Shown: piece by piece, positions 60,601 through 64,000 of the stretch | Layout: the number at the start of each line of letters is the position of its first letter | How positions within the stretch are numbered: the stretch's first letter is position 1 | Origin: Cyclina sinensis | Lineage: Eukaryota; Mollusca; Bivalvia; Venerida; Veneridae | Length of the DNA: 64,000 nucleotides | Direction: 5' to 3' | NCBI GenBank assembly: GCA_012932295.1 | Contig: JAAONU010000016.1 | Span: 14,858,111-14,922,110, forward strand | Notes under the pieces: model-generated | The model's database searches: none | Told to the model about the DNA's origin: nothing | Seen by the model: the letters and a program-made list of their open reading frames with translations, nothing else | Translations under genes and position numbers: made by a program

Positions 60601-61874
60601 TCTAGGGAGTCCAGGCCTGGGTCCAGCTTCACTGGGGTCGAGTTAGACAGAAATAGCTCCTTTTCATCTGGAATCCCAAACTCTACAATATCAGTAAACT
60701 TTGTGTAATGCGATCTTGTAAAATCTATCAATAATGAAGTTACACTGATAACTTGCATTTACAGGAACCAGAGCAAAATTACTTGCATTTCAAGCAGTCA
60801 GTGCATAATGACTTGCATTAAACTGAGCAGTCAGTGCATAATGACTAGCATAAAATTGAGCAGTCAGTGCATAATGACTTGCATTAAACGAGCAGTCAGT
60901 GCATAATGACTAGCATAAAATTGAGCAGTCAGTGCATAATGACTTGCATTAAACTGAGCAGTCAGTGCATAATGACTAGCATAAAATTGAGCAGTCAGTG
61001 CATAATGACTTGCATAAAAATGAGCAGTAAGTGCAAATTTATTGCAACTTCATCTAAAGTAAGAGGGAGACACAATAATTTTGCTCCAAAACCTCGAATC
61101 TATTCTATAGTTTACATGTCTCTGTAAGGTATAAATTGGTTTTCCAAAATTTTATAGAAGCATAATCACAAATAAGCAAAAATTATGTCATCAAATCCAT
61201 CTAAAAAGTAAGAATGTTATCTTCATTTACAGTTGCACTCAAGTTTCAGATACATGCTATCAAAACATTATTTTATGACATCCTTGTTTATTTTGCAATA
61301 ATTCTTTTTTCCTTCTTAACAATAATTTATGAAAACCTAGAGGAAAATGATAGTTACTTGATGAAGTCAAAAACATATAAATGTTTAAGTGACTATAAAG
61401 GCATATTTACAGTTTAAGCAGCAGATTATCAATTCCAGCATGCATTTGCAGTTTGCCCATGGTCAATGACACATGCTCTCAGTAACATACTGACCCTGCT
61501 AATATCAACTGATCAACTGCTTGACTTCTTCCATAAGAACCTGATTCCATTATGTCTCAAGAAACATTGTATCCAAATTCAAATAACTTGGATCAACAGA
61601 ATATGATCTCCTATGGTCATGCCAATTTTTTTTTTTTTTTTAACTGGGATTCACCTGAAGTAACAGTAGCTCCATTTCTCTTGGTTGCTGGTGACTTGTT
61701 AGGTTTTGGTGTGTATGATAGAAGTTGTACACTACTGTCATCATTGCCATTAGCGTTGTTCACCGATTTGTTCACATTGTAGTTCATACTCTTGTCATGT
61801 TCAAAGGTCGTTGTCATGGTGATGTTCAGTATTCTTACACAAAGTTTAGTTCTCAGAGAAATTCAAGTTGATTC
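32011..61874 (-). CDS. SLC29-like: ENT-family nucleoside transporter, paralog B (complete, 14 coding exons)
   Basis: Complete minus-strand ENT gene. Coding exons: 61817-61655, 60682-60538, 59983-59902, 57551-57412, 49145-49051, 47373-47323, 46085-46000, 43760-43712, 41367-41270, 40518-40390, 40070-39917, 35602-35511, 32686-32481, 32140-32011. All borders are AG/GT and all phases join, giving 1620 nt or 539 aa plus stop; human ENTs are about 456-530 aa. Landmarks by residue: cytoplasmic tail 1-102; TM1 with PWN at 121-123; QNSTFGLA at 232-239 (TM5); FYQYY at 305-309 opening the TM6-7 loop; conserved R441, P447 and C452-N453 (TM8); G-Y-x-x-S-L-x-M at 485-492; and a C-terminal helix with AFFLVLG. 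ENTs passively move nucleosides across the plasma or lysosomal membrane; the substrate range here is unknown. If the outermost exon-10 acceptor is used, the protein is 672 aa. Confidence 0.94.
32141..32480. other. Intron 13 of paralog B
   Basis: 340 bp with no insert or repeat seen. Confidence 0.5.
32481..32686 (-). CDS. SLC29-like: Paralog B coding exon 13 (TM8-TM10)
   Basis: 206 nt, TTTCAG|CCTGGT to CCAAA|GTAAGT. PGPRHVWIPIVLRAVILIP (conserved R and P), CNYHP, then a helix and the family motif GYYSSLTMMYGP. Confidence 0.94.
32858..33393 (+). mobile_element. Tandem-core element, left part (interrupted)
   Basis: Starts with the leader 'gagttatcactgaaggtgat' and 'taataccccctg', the same start as the elements at 23585 and 48190. 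Its tail reads straight into the unit completed at 33839-34000 once the MITE at 33394-33842 is removed. Confidence 0.5.
33394..33842. mobile_element. piggyBac-type MITE nested in a tandem-core element
   Basis: Bounded by TTAA on both sides; ends TTAAAGAGGCTGTACTCC and GGAGCACAGCCCCTTTAA form a 22-bp inverted repeat (including AGAT/ATCT) with two mismatches. 449 bp, no transposase. Inside, the minus-strand segment 'gggtccagagttcaaatcag' resembles a tRNA T-arm with B box (about 33546-33566). Confidence 0.75.
33843..35400. repeat. Intron 12 repeats: end of a tandem-core unit and an array of about 200-bp units
   Basis: 33843-34000 finishes the interrupted unit ('agagttatgctccggacaag', 'gagttatggttcttt'). 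34100-35400 has about seven diverged units with 'gaccccagggacataa', 'caatcttggtagag', 'tttcagagaagatttt', 'tttcctatataa'. Confidence 0.55.
35511..35602 (-). CDS. SLC29-like: Paralog B coding exon 12 (TM8 region start)
   Basis: 92 nt, CATTACAG|AAAGTA to TGG|GTAAGT; ESKGYWTSLFTFLSFNLFAF then LGNLTSEWIKW, matching the ENT F-x-x-F-N-x-F-D-x-x-G block (the usual D is A here). Confidence 0.92.
35603..36715. repeat. Intron 11, first part: AT-rich DNA and a repeat fragment
   Basis: 36230-36520 is another unit of the array family at 34100-35400 ('cttgggtgggggctaatgca', 'gtagaggtccaccagacaat'). No exon seen. Confidence 0.4.
36716..39865 (+). mobile_element. Intron 11 pearl-like elements (compound)
   Basis: ATGCTCCCCGAA at 36716-36727 is the same start word as the 16761 element. 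37590-38395 has two or three units ('gggccataactcagcc', 'aatatgcccaagtacttg') capped by 'gacggatggaaagacatacg' and 'gtcgcggctac.ttgtagca'. 38400-39865 has about ten units of roughly 130-150 bp ('aagggagataattcaaaa', 'ttctccggacaa') capped by 'gacagacggacaaggcgg' and 'cccttccgggagcat'. Several insertions have probably merged; the exact borders are unclear. Confidence 0.5.
39917..40070 (-). CDS. SLC29-like: Paralog B coding exon 11 (TM7)
   Basis: 154 nt, TTTTAG|ATCTGG to TTTG|GTATGA, phase 0 to 1; IWLHLFGVWCTFCVSLILFP then a hydrophilic loop ending TVTFSEEFG. Confidence 0.9.
40390..40518 (-). CDS. SLC29-like: Paralog B coding exon 10 (loop TM6-7), shortest form
   Basis: 129 nt from the innermost acceptor CATTACAG|AAATTT to AAGAAG|GTAGGG; KFYQYYLKSVHGSAPVEEKK and on to SCKIYWQVIKK. 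The F-Y-x-Y-Y start equals EFYRYY of vertebrate ENTs. Seven further copies of this acceptor lie upstream, so the exon may begin at any of eight places up to 40917 (528 nt). Confidence 0.9.
40481..40935 (-). repeat. 57-bp minisatellite duplicating the exon-10 splice acceptor, eight units
   Basis: Units start at 40481 and every 57 bp to 40880. On the minus strand each holds TTGTCTTGCTCATTACAG (tract and acceptor) followed by A(A/C)A and the coding stretch FYQYYLKSVHG. 57 = 19 codons; no unit has a stop in the ENT frame. Units vary at two sites: CTTGAAG/CTTAAAG (synonymous) and the first codon, AAA or ACA (K or T). Reading into a unit adds GSLSCSLQ before the next K/T-FYQYY. Confidence 0.95.
40936..41269. 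other. Intron 9 of paralog B, upstream of the acceptor array
   Basis: About 330 bp of ordinary AT-rich intron. No further copy of the 57-bp unit. Confidence 0.5.
41270..41367 (-). CDS. SLC29-like: Paralog B coding exon 9 (TM6)
   Basis: 98 nt, TTTCAG|GATCTC to AACT|GTAAGT, phase 1 to 0; SPNPRTSAVYYF then the helix IVAIVVLLVAFDCYFLLPL. Confidence 0.92.
41565..43425. repeat. Intron 8 satellite-like array, about 130-bp unit, 12 or more units
   Basis: Landmarks 'gacagactatg' occur at 42256, 42391, 42518, 42649, 42776, 42903 and 43033, then diverged near 43161 and at 43295, spacing 127-135 bp. On the minus strand each unit has a donor-like word (CACAG|GTTAGA or CTCAG|GTAAGA). Units near 41565-41690 and 42000-42150 are older and more diverged; a SINE separates them. 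Confidence 0.9.
41705..41995 (-). mobile_element. tRNA-derived SINE inserted in the intron 8 array
   Basis: The minus strand starts 'gccagcttagctcaataggt' (A box), 'agagcactgtattagtaatc', then 'cactggatcaaccc' (B box), a central part 'gcaaaatttctccttgacaa' and 'ggtggactgacagctgagat', and a tail 'aaacccaaaacaaac'. A relative is at 57125-57340. Confidence 0.75.
43712..43760 (-). CDS. SLC29-like: Paralog B coding exon 8
   Basis: 49 nt, TTTCAG|AATCTC to GCTG|GTAAGT, phase 0 to 1; NLSGVFTSLINIVSIA, matching the ENT G-x-G-L-A-G-x-F-A-S region. Confidence 0.9.
43761..45999. repeat. Intron 7 of paralog B with a degenerate tandem repeat
   Basis: 44390-44930 holds three units of about 175-180 bp ('gttatgtaacttgtcagggt', 'catgacctgtgcactgttaa', 'actttcatgccactgct') ending 'gatgccggaggcataaa'. 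The rest of the intron shows nothing recognisable. Confidence 0.5.
46000..46085 (-). CDS. SLC29-like: Paralog B coding exon 7 (TM5 start)
   Basis: 86 nt, TTCCCAG|GTTGT to ACG|GTAAGT; CCAGVYQNSTFGLAAILP then MKYTNAIVLGT. Confidence 0.92.
46086..47322. repeat. Intron 6 of paralog B with a tandem-core repeat
   Basis: 46560-46975: two units ('gtctaaccccaaaatcaata', 'ggcttct') followed by the (ACAG)n run 'gacagacagacagacagatg' and a 'cacccagagggggag' cap, the pearl-like layout. The rest is plain intron. Confidence 0.5.
47323..47373 (-). CDS. SLC29-like: Paralog B coding exon 6 (TM4)
   Basis: 51 nt, CTTTCAG|TGCC to GAACT|GTAAGT; MPLVFFGLTMASASLLN. Confidence 0.92.
48186..48632 (+). mobile_element. 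Short tandem-core element (intron 5)
   Basis: Same leader ('aaactagagctgtcactaaa') and end ('gggggtataatgaa') as the 23585-24872 element but with only two or three units, so core number varies between copies of the family. Confidence 0.65.
48690..48940 (+). mobile_element. tRNA-derived SINE (old copy, intron 5)
   Basis: Shares 'cagtgctgtacactgagcat', 'ggatgctttc', 'cttgcacta' and 'aaactcaaatagat' in the same order with the SINEs at 50581 and 51094; the tRNA-like head is degraded. Confidence 0.6.
49051..49145 (-). CDS. SLC29-like: Paralog B coding exon 5 (TM3)
   Basis: 95 nt, TTTCAG|ACAAGC to AAACA|GTAAGT. STRR then IAIALFMMVIIFIFTVILAM. Separated from exon 4 by an 8.3-kb intron full of transposons. 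Confidence 0.93.
49490..49965. repeat. Dispersed repeat with two internal units (intron 4)
   Basis: Starts 'gaaatgtgtccataggacac'; then two copies of 'gggaaaccccaggtgcacaa' with 'gctgatcaacattcctgtaa' about 180 bp apart. Confidence 0.6.
49966..50350. repeat. Two-unit tandem duplication of about 190 bp (intron 4)
   Basis: 'actagagactctcag', 'ttacatatatgtaaataa', 'atacagccgta.gagaaaac' occur twice in order, in moderately diverged form. Confidence 0.65.
50581..50873 (+). mobile_element. tRNA-derived SINE with target-site duplication
   Basis: Head 'agtggtccagtagtaagact' (A box) and 'agatcgattcccc' (B box); body 'gtaccagtgctgtacactga'; tail of (AGAC)n(AGAT)n. Flanks 'tcaaattcga' (50571-50580) and 'tcaaattcca' (50874-50883) match 9 of 10, a target-site duplication. 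Confidence 0.85.
51094..51385 (+). mobile_element. tRNA-derived SINE, second copy
   Basis: Nearly the same as 50581-50873 ('cagtggtccagtggtaacgt', 'cgagatcaagccccc', 'tatcagtgctgtacattgag'). No clear target-site duplication. Confidence 0.8.
51636..53428 (+). pseudogene. pogo/Tigger-like DNA transposon relic
   Basis: 1793 bp between TA dinucleotides, with inverted ends CCGTATATACTCGCTTATAA and, reversed, CCGTATATACTCACCTATAA. Plus-strand 52530-52592 reads ADTAFGVSEKMVRDWQSKQS then a stop, which resembles the helix-turn-helix of pogo/Tigger transposases (x-F-x-V-S-E-K-x-V-R-D-W). This piece lies in a 220-bp tandem duplication (about 52468-52688 and 52689-52908), so the fragment occurs twice. 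No intact transposase remains. Confidence 0.7.
53816..55260. mobile_element. Candidate hAT-like element with 13-bp ends
   Basis: CAGGCTTGAAAGT at 53816 and its exact reverse complement ending at 55260. Next to each end are runs of 'gtaggaaaaa' words (53848-53920; 55130-55247), tandem at the right. No target-site duplication is visible and the internal ORFs (such as 53968-54237) match no family I recognise. Confidence 0.5.
55261..57124. other. Intron 4 of paralog B, distal part
   Basis: AT-rich. 55800-56260 has more CpG than its surroundings. No exon or element recognised. 56570-56960 aligns loosely with intron 4 of paralog A around 3810-4190. Confidence 0.35.
57125..57340 (-). mobile_element. 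SINE fragment, same family as 41705-41995
   Basis: The minus strand reads 'cccggttcaatcccta' (B box), 'gcaaaatttctccgtgataa', 'ggttaggtggactgactgcc' and 'ggcgttaaaccccaataaaa'. The A-box half is missing. Confidence 0.7.
57412..57551 (-). CDS. SLC29-like: Paralog B coding exon 4 (TM2)
   Basis: 140 nt, TTTCAG|TATTTT to GGACA|GTAAGT. YFEDYKLDTPISAKATYRS, then TM2 and NTFFQFG. Confidence 0.93.
57586..57692. repeat. (CA)n / (CATA)n microsatellite
   Basis: Alternating 'acacac' and 'acatac' runs, 35 bp upstream of exon 4 on the minus strand (minus-strand TG repeats before the acceptor). It explains the VCVCVY-type ORFs here. Confidence 0.97.
58326..59440. mobile_element. Candidate DNA transposon that split the exon-3 donor array
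   Basis: 1115 bp starting CAGCGATTT and ending AAATCGCTG, with 'attgggaaaaa' and 'gggaatttt' words inverted near both ends. Array units flank it (58275-58320; 59455 onward). CAG ends suggest hAT; no clear 8-bp duplication. A lysine-rich ORF (59336-59004, minus) with a 33-bp internal duplication is not recognised. Confidence 0.45.
59455..59940 (-). repeat. Minisatellite built from the exon 3 donor junction, paralog B (about 10 units)
   Basis: Units of about 41-50 bp read (minus) ACATGTTTATCTCTGCCAGA-TCG|GTAAATAG then CTTATACCTTACATAAC. The highest-coordinate unit is the end of exon 3 itself. About nine copies keep a GT at the donor position, mostly GTAAAT. A further unit lies at 58275-58320 beyond the 1.1-kb insertion. 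Confidence 0.9.
59902..59983 (-). CDS. SLC29-like: Paralog B coding exon 3 (TM1, PWN)
   Basis: 82 nt, CTTCAG|GTATAG to TCG|GTATAT. It encodes VFFIFLIHGVGILMPWN and MFITAKS. The inferred real donor (GTATAT) is weaker than most decoy copies of it (GTAAAT) in the array just downstream. Confidence 0.92.
59984..60537. other. Intron 2 of paralog B
   Basis: 554 bp; nothing recognised. Confidence 0.45.
60538..60682 (-). CDS. SLC29-like: Paralog B coding exon 2
   Basis: 145 nt, TTGTAG|AGTTTG to GACAG|GTAGAG. It carries DEKELFLSNS, conserved in both paralogs. D/E-x-x-x-L followed by F resembles, but is not, the canonical D/E-x-x-x-L-L/I endolysosomal sorting signal found in the N-tail of human ENT3. 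Confidence 0.9.
60770..61037. repeat. 33-bp tandem repeat, about eight units (intron 1)
   Basis: 'gcagtcagtgcataatgac' recurs every 32-34 bp, alternating 'ttgcattaaactga' and 'tagcataaaattga', that is, a two-unit higher-order pattern of about 66 bp. Absent from paralog A. Confidence 0.92.
61038..61654. other. Intron 1 of paralog B, donor-side part
   Basis: AT-rich with a poly-T run at 61626-61641. Nothing else. Confidence 0.4.
61655..61817 (-). CDS. SLC29-like: Paralog B coding exon 1 (start)
   Basis: ATG at 61817-61815, donor TCAG|GTGAAT, 163 nt, ends in phase 1. Hydrophilic tail MTTTFEHDKSMNYNVNK with a YTPKPNKSPATKR stretch shared with paralog A. A long poly-T (minus-strand A) run lies just inside the intron. 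Confidence 0.9.
61818..61874 (-). other. 5' UTR part of paralog B's first coding exon
   Basis: Acceptor TTTAAACAG ends at 61875; the sequence aligns with 7036-7087 of paralog A but has no upstream ATG. Confidence 0.5.
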
Positions 61875-63254
61875 CTGTTTAAAAAAACAACAACAACAAT
61901 ATAATATATGAGATAAAAATATCAATACACTTGAACTGTACATACAAAAAAGAATATTTTTGAGCAGTTGTAACAGGACTGGTTAGCTGGTAGGAGTGGG
62001 TTGACCGCTGCAATATACCAGTCTGAATTTCTTTAACTGGACAAGTACATGTATAATGGCATCAGTACTTGTTTGAAATAGATTTCACTTATTCTACAGA
62101 AGTATTTCAGTGTATTATCAACATTATCTTGTCTTTTTTTTTTTTTTTGGTCAGTGCTGTAGTGGATAAACTGATAATCTAAATAAAGGTCTAAAATGGA
62201 TTTTTTTCTCACCAGTGCCAGTTTTCGACAATTTAGTTAAAAGATTGAGTGAAAAACCAATTGAGATTTATATATTACACTTGCCCAGTCGAACAAGTCA
62301 CTTTTAATTTTTACTAGTCTGATGACAGATTTACTTGTCCTGGTCATAAGTGGGTTTACGTCGAAGACAATGGATAGTAATGAAAGGAAAGCACACTTCC
62401 TGATGCCTACAGTCAATATGAGAAAATTATGCTCAATATGTTTCAGGTTTATCTTGCTACTGAAAATGCAATTAATAAATTAGAGTTTTTCCTTTCATCT
62501 ACTTCCACAGACGAGGAAAGGACATTTGATTTAGAAGACATTTCTGACTATTGCACACAATAATTAAAGCTGAAATGTACCAGACAGAATGCAATCACTA
62601 CTGACCTTTTCTCAAGCATTTCAATGAAAATGGCTTTTTTTTTTTCATTGCCTTCTATTTATAACATTCTTACACTGCTTAAGTTTATTAAACATGAAAC
62701 ACAGTAACAACAACAGCTGTCAGATGACACTGACGAACCTTTAAAACATAACAGAAGAGGTGACCTTCTCAACATGACCTTTCTAAACAATCTGAAGATC
62801 CTAGTTTCAATAGTTATGGAGTCATTGACTGGAAATTATTTCAGCAGCTAAGATCACTCATGTCACCTTGACCTTTCGAGAAAATTAGTACTCATCATAT
62901 CAACCATCATATCATTTTTTTGTTTACTGTCCTTGAGGAAGTTGTTTTTTGAGTTACAGATCTACTAATAGTAAAAGTGACCACCACAAAAAATGAACAA
63001 TGAACCTAAAATCAATAGGTGGAATTAACCATTCTATAAAATTTGAGAATCCAATTAGTCCAGGTGTTCTTGAATTACTGATGAAAAAGTTTTCAAAGCG
63101 AATGTTTCTGTAATCTCCATGTTAAAGCACTGAGCAAGAAACCAACAGATGTCATCTACCCATCATGTCCAATTAACCAAGAAAAATATTGACAAGTAAG
63201 CAGCTGATACTGGTGACAGCTGTAGCTCCAACCCCAACTATACAGTAAGAATGA
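61875..63254. other. 5' region of paralog B
   Basis: AT-rich, presumably a 5' UTR intron. Poly-T run near 62132-62149. No promoter or exon recognised. Confidence 0.35.
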
Positions 63255-64000
63255 AAGCTCAAGAAACAAGAGGGCCATGATGGCCCTAGATTGCTCACCT
63301 AAGTATTTTGGCTGTAGGTTTGCTGTTAAGCAGTATTTCATGTTTTAATTGAAAATATGTAAGTAATGTAAATATAAATATGTAAACATGTAAAATATCA
63401 GTCAATAAATACAGGCTCTATGACAACAAGTAGAAATATCTATCATAAGCTATGGTGACCTTGACCTTAACCCAGTGACCTCAAACCCTACCCACAGAAT
63501 ACACTTACTCCGGAATAAAGAATATTTGGGTTTTTCCCAGCTAATCTGGGGGTACAAACAAACTTTTACAGTTACAACAAGGTAAATCAGTGCAACATGT
63601 TGATCAACCTTTTCTGAAGGGTTGTGTACCGTGAAGCCATAACGGTAAATGTTTGTACCCCCCGATTTGCTGGGAAAAACCCACATTTGCCGAGTTCCAG
63701 ATAGCATCTATATAGGATCCATGCAGGGAAAAATTTGCTGTAGCTTTAAAACAAAAAGTAGGTCAAAAATATAGGTCATGCTATGATGTTTTTGAAATCG
63801 GAACAAAAAACTGTACACATGGTCCAAATTTCATTGCCATAGCTCTAAAAACAAGAGCTTGTCACAGACAAAGCAACAGTCCCCTACCGGTGCAATGTCC
63901 ATCTCCCTAACTCTAACCCATATGTGGAAATTGACTAAAGAATTTGTCTGAGACATGCATAATCTCCATATGATCCTCTATCCATGTACAAAGTATCATA
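63255..64000. repeat. Dispersed bivalve repeat with an inner inverted repeat
   Basis: Starts 'caagagggccatgatggccc' and contains 'ggtgaccttgaccttaaccc' and 'caagagcttgtcacagacaa'. Between 63524 and 63687 lie arms of about 37 bp (see the separate entry). Confidence 0.5.
63524..63687. repeat. Inverted repeat, arms of about 37 bp, possible MITE
   Basis: Left arm 'tttgggtttttcccagc..atc.gggggtacaaaca' (63524-63560) pairs with the right arm (63651-63687), about 90 bp apart. The 85-codon ORF on the minus strand is a by-product. Confidence 0.75.

Overview
The window is eukaryotic: AT-rich, with no long uninterrupted ORFs, clear GT/AG introns and dense mobile-element debris. The repeat families (tandem-core elements ending in ACGG/ACAG-type microsatellite plus a short palindrome, tRNA-derived SINEs, TTAA-flanked MITEs) point to a marine bivalve mollusc, probably a clam. 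The species is an inference. All coordinates and alignments were worked out by eye.

The only protein-coding content I can support is two tandem minus-strand paralogs of an equilibrative nucleoside transporter (ENT, SLC29 family). Paralog B (about 61874 down to 32011) is complete. It has 14 coding exons whose phases all agree, giving 539 aa if the innermost exon-10 acceptor is used. Paralog A (7087 down to 205) shows exons 1-7, all intact and in the same phases, and runs off the left edge. A covers exons 1-7 in 6.8 kb and B takes 15.8 kb; the extra length in B is mostly inserted mobile elements. The roughly 25 kb between them (7.1-31.9 kb) holds repeats, AT-rich DNA and a duplicated non-coding segment (13.1-14.0 kb and 22.9-25.3 kb), with no convincing gene.

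The most unusual feature is that two minisatellites in these genes were born across exon-intron junctions. In B, a 57-bp unit that carries the exon-10 3' splice site plus the first 38 coding bases of exon 10 is repeated eight times. Because 57 is a multiple of three, each alternative acceptor would add 19 residues in frame to the loop between TM6 and TM7. In both paralogs a unit of about 49 bp carrying the last 23 bases of exon 3 and its 5' splice site is repeated into intron 3 (4 units in A, about 10 in B). Decoy use there leads to an early stop. Intron 8 of B holds a third array, of about 130 bp, with donor-like motifs in its units.

The mobile-element layer includes pearl/CvA-like tandem-core elements, one of which has a visible empty site in a duplicated flank. 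It also includes two TTAA-flanked piggyBac-type MITEs (one nested exactly in a pearl-like unit), a pogo/Tigger-like relic with a recognisable helix-turn-helix fragment, hAT-like insertions, a foldback element, and at least five tRNA-derived SINEs.
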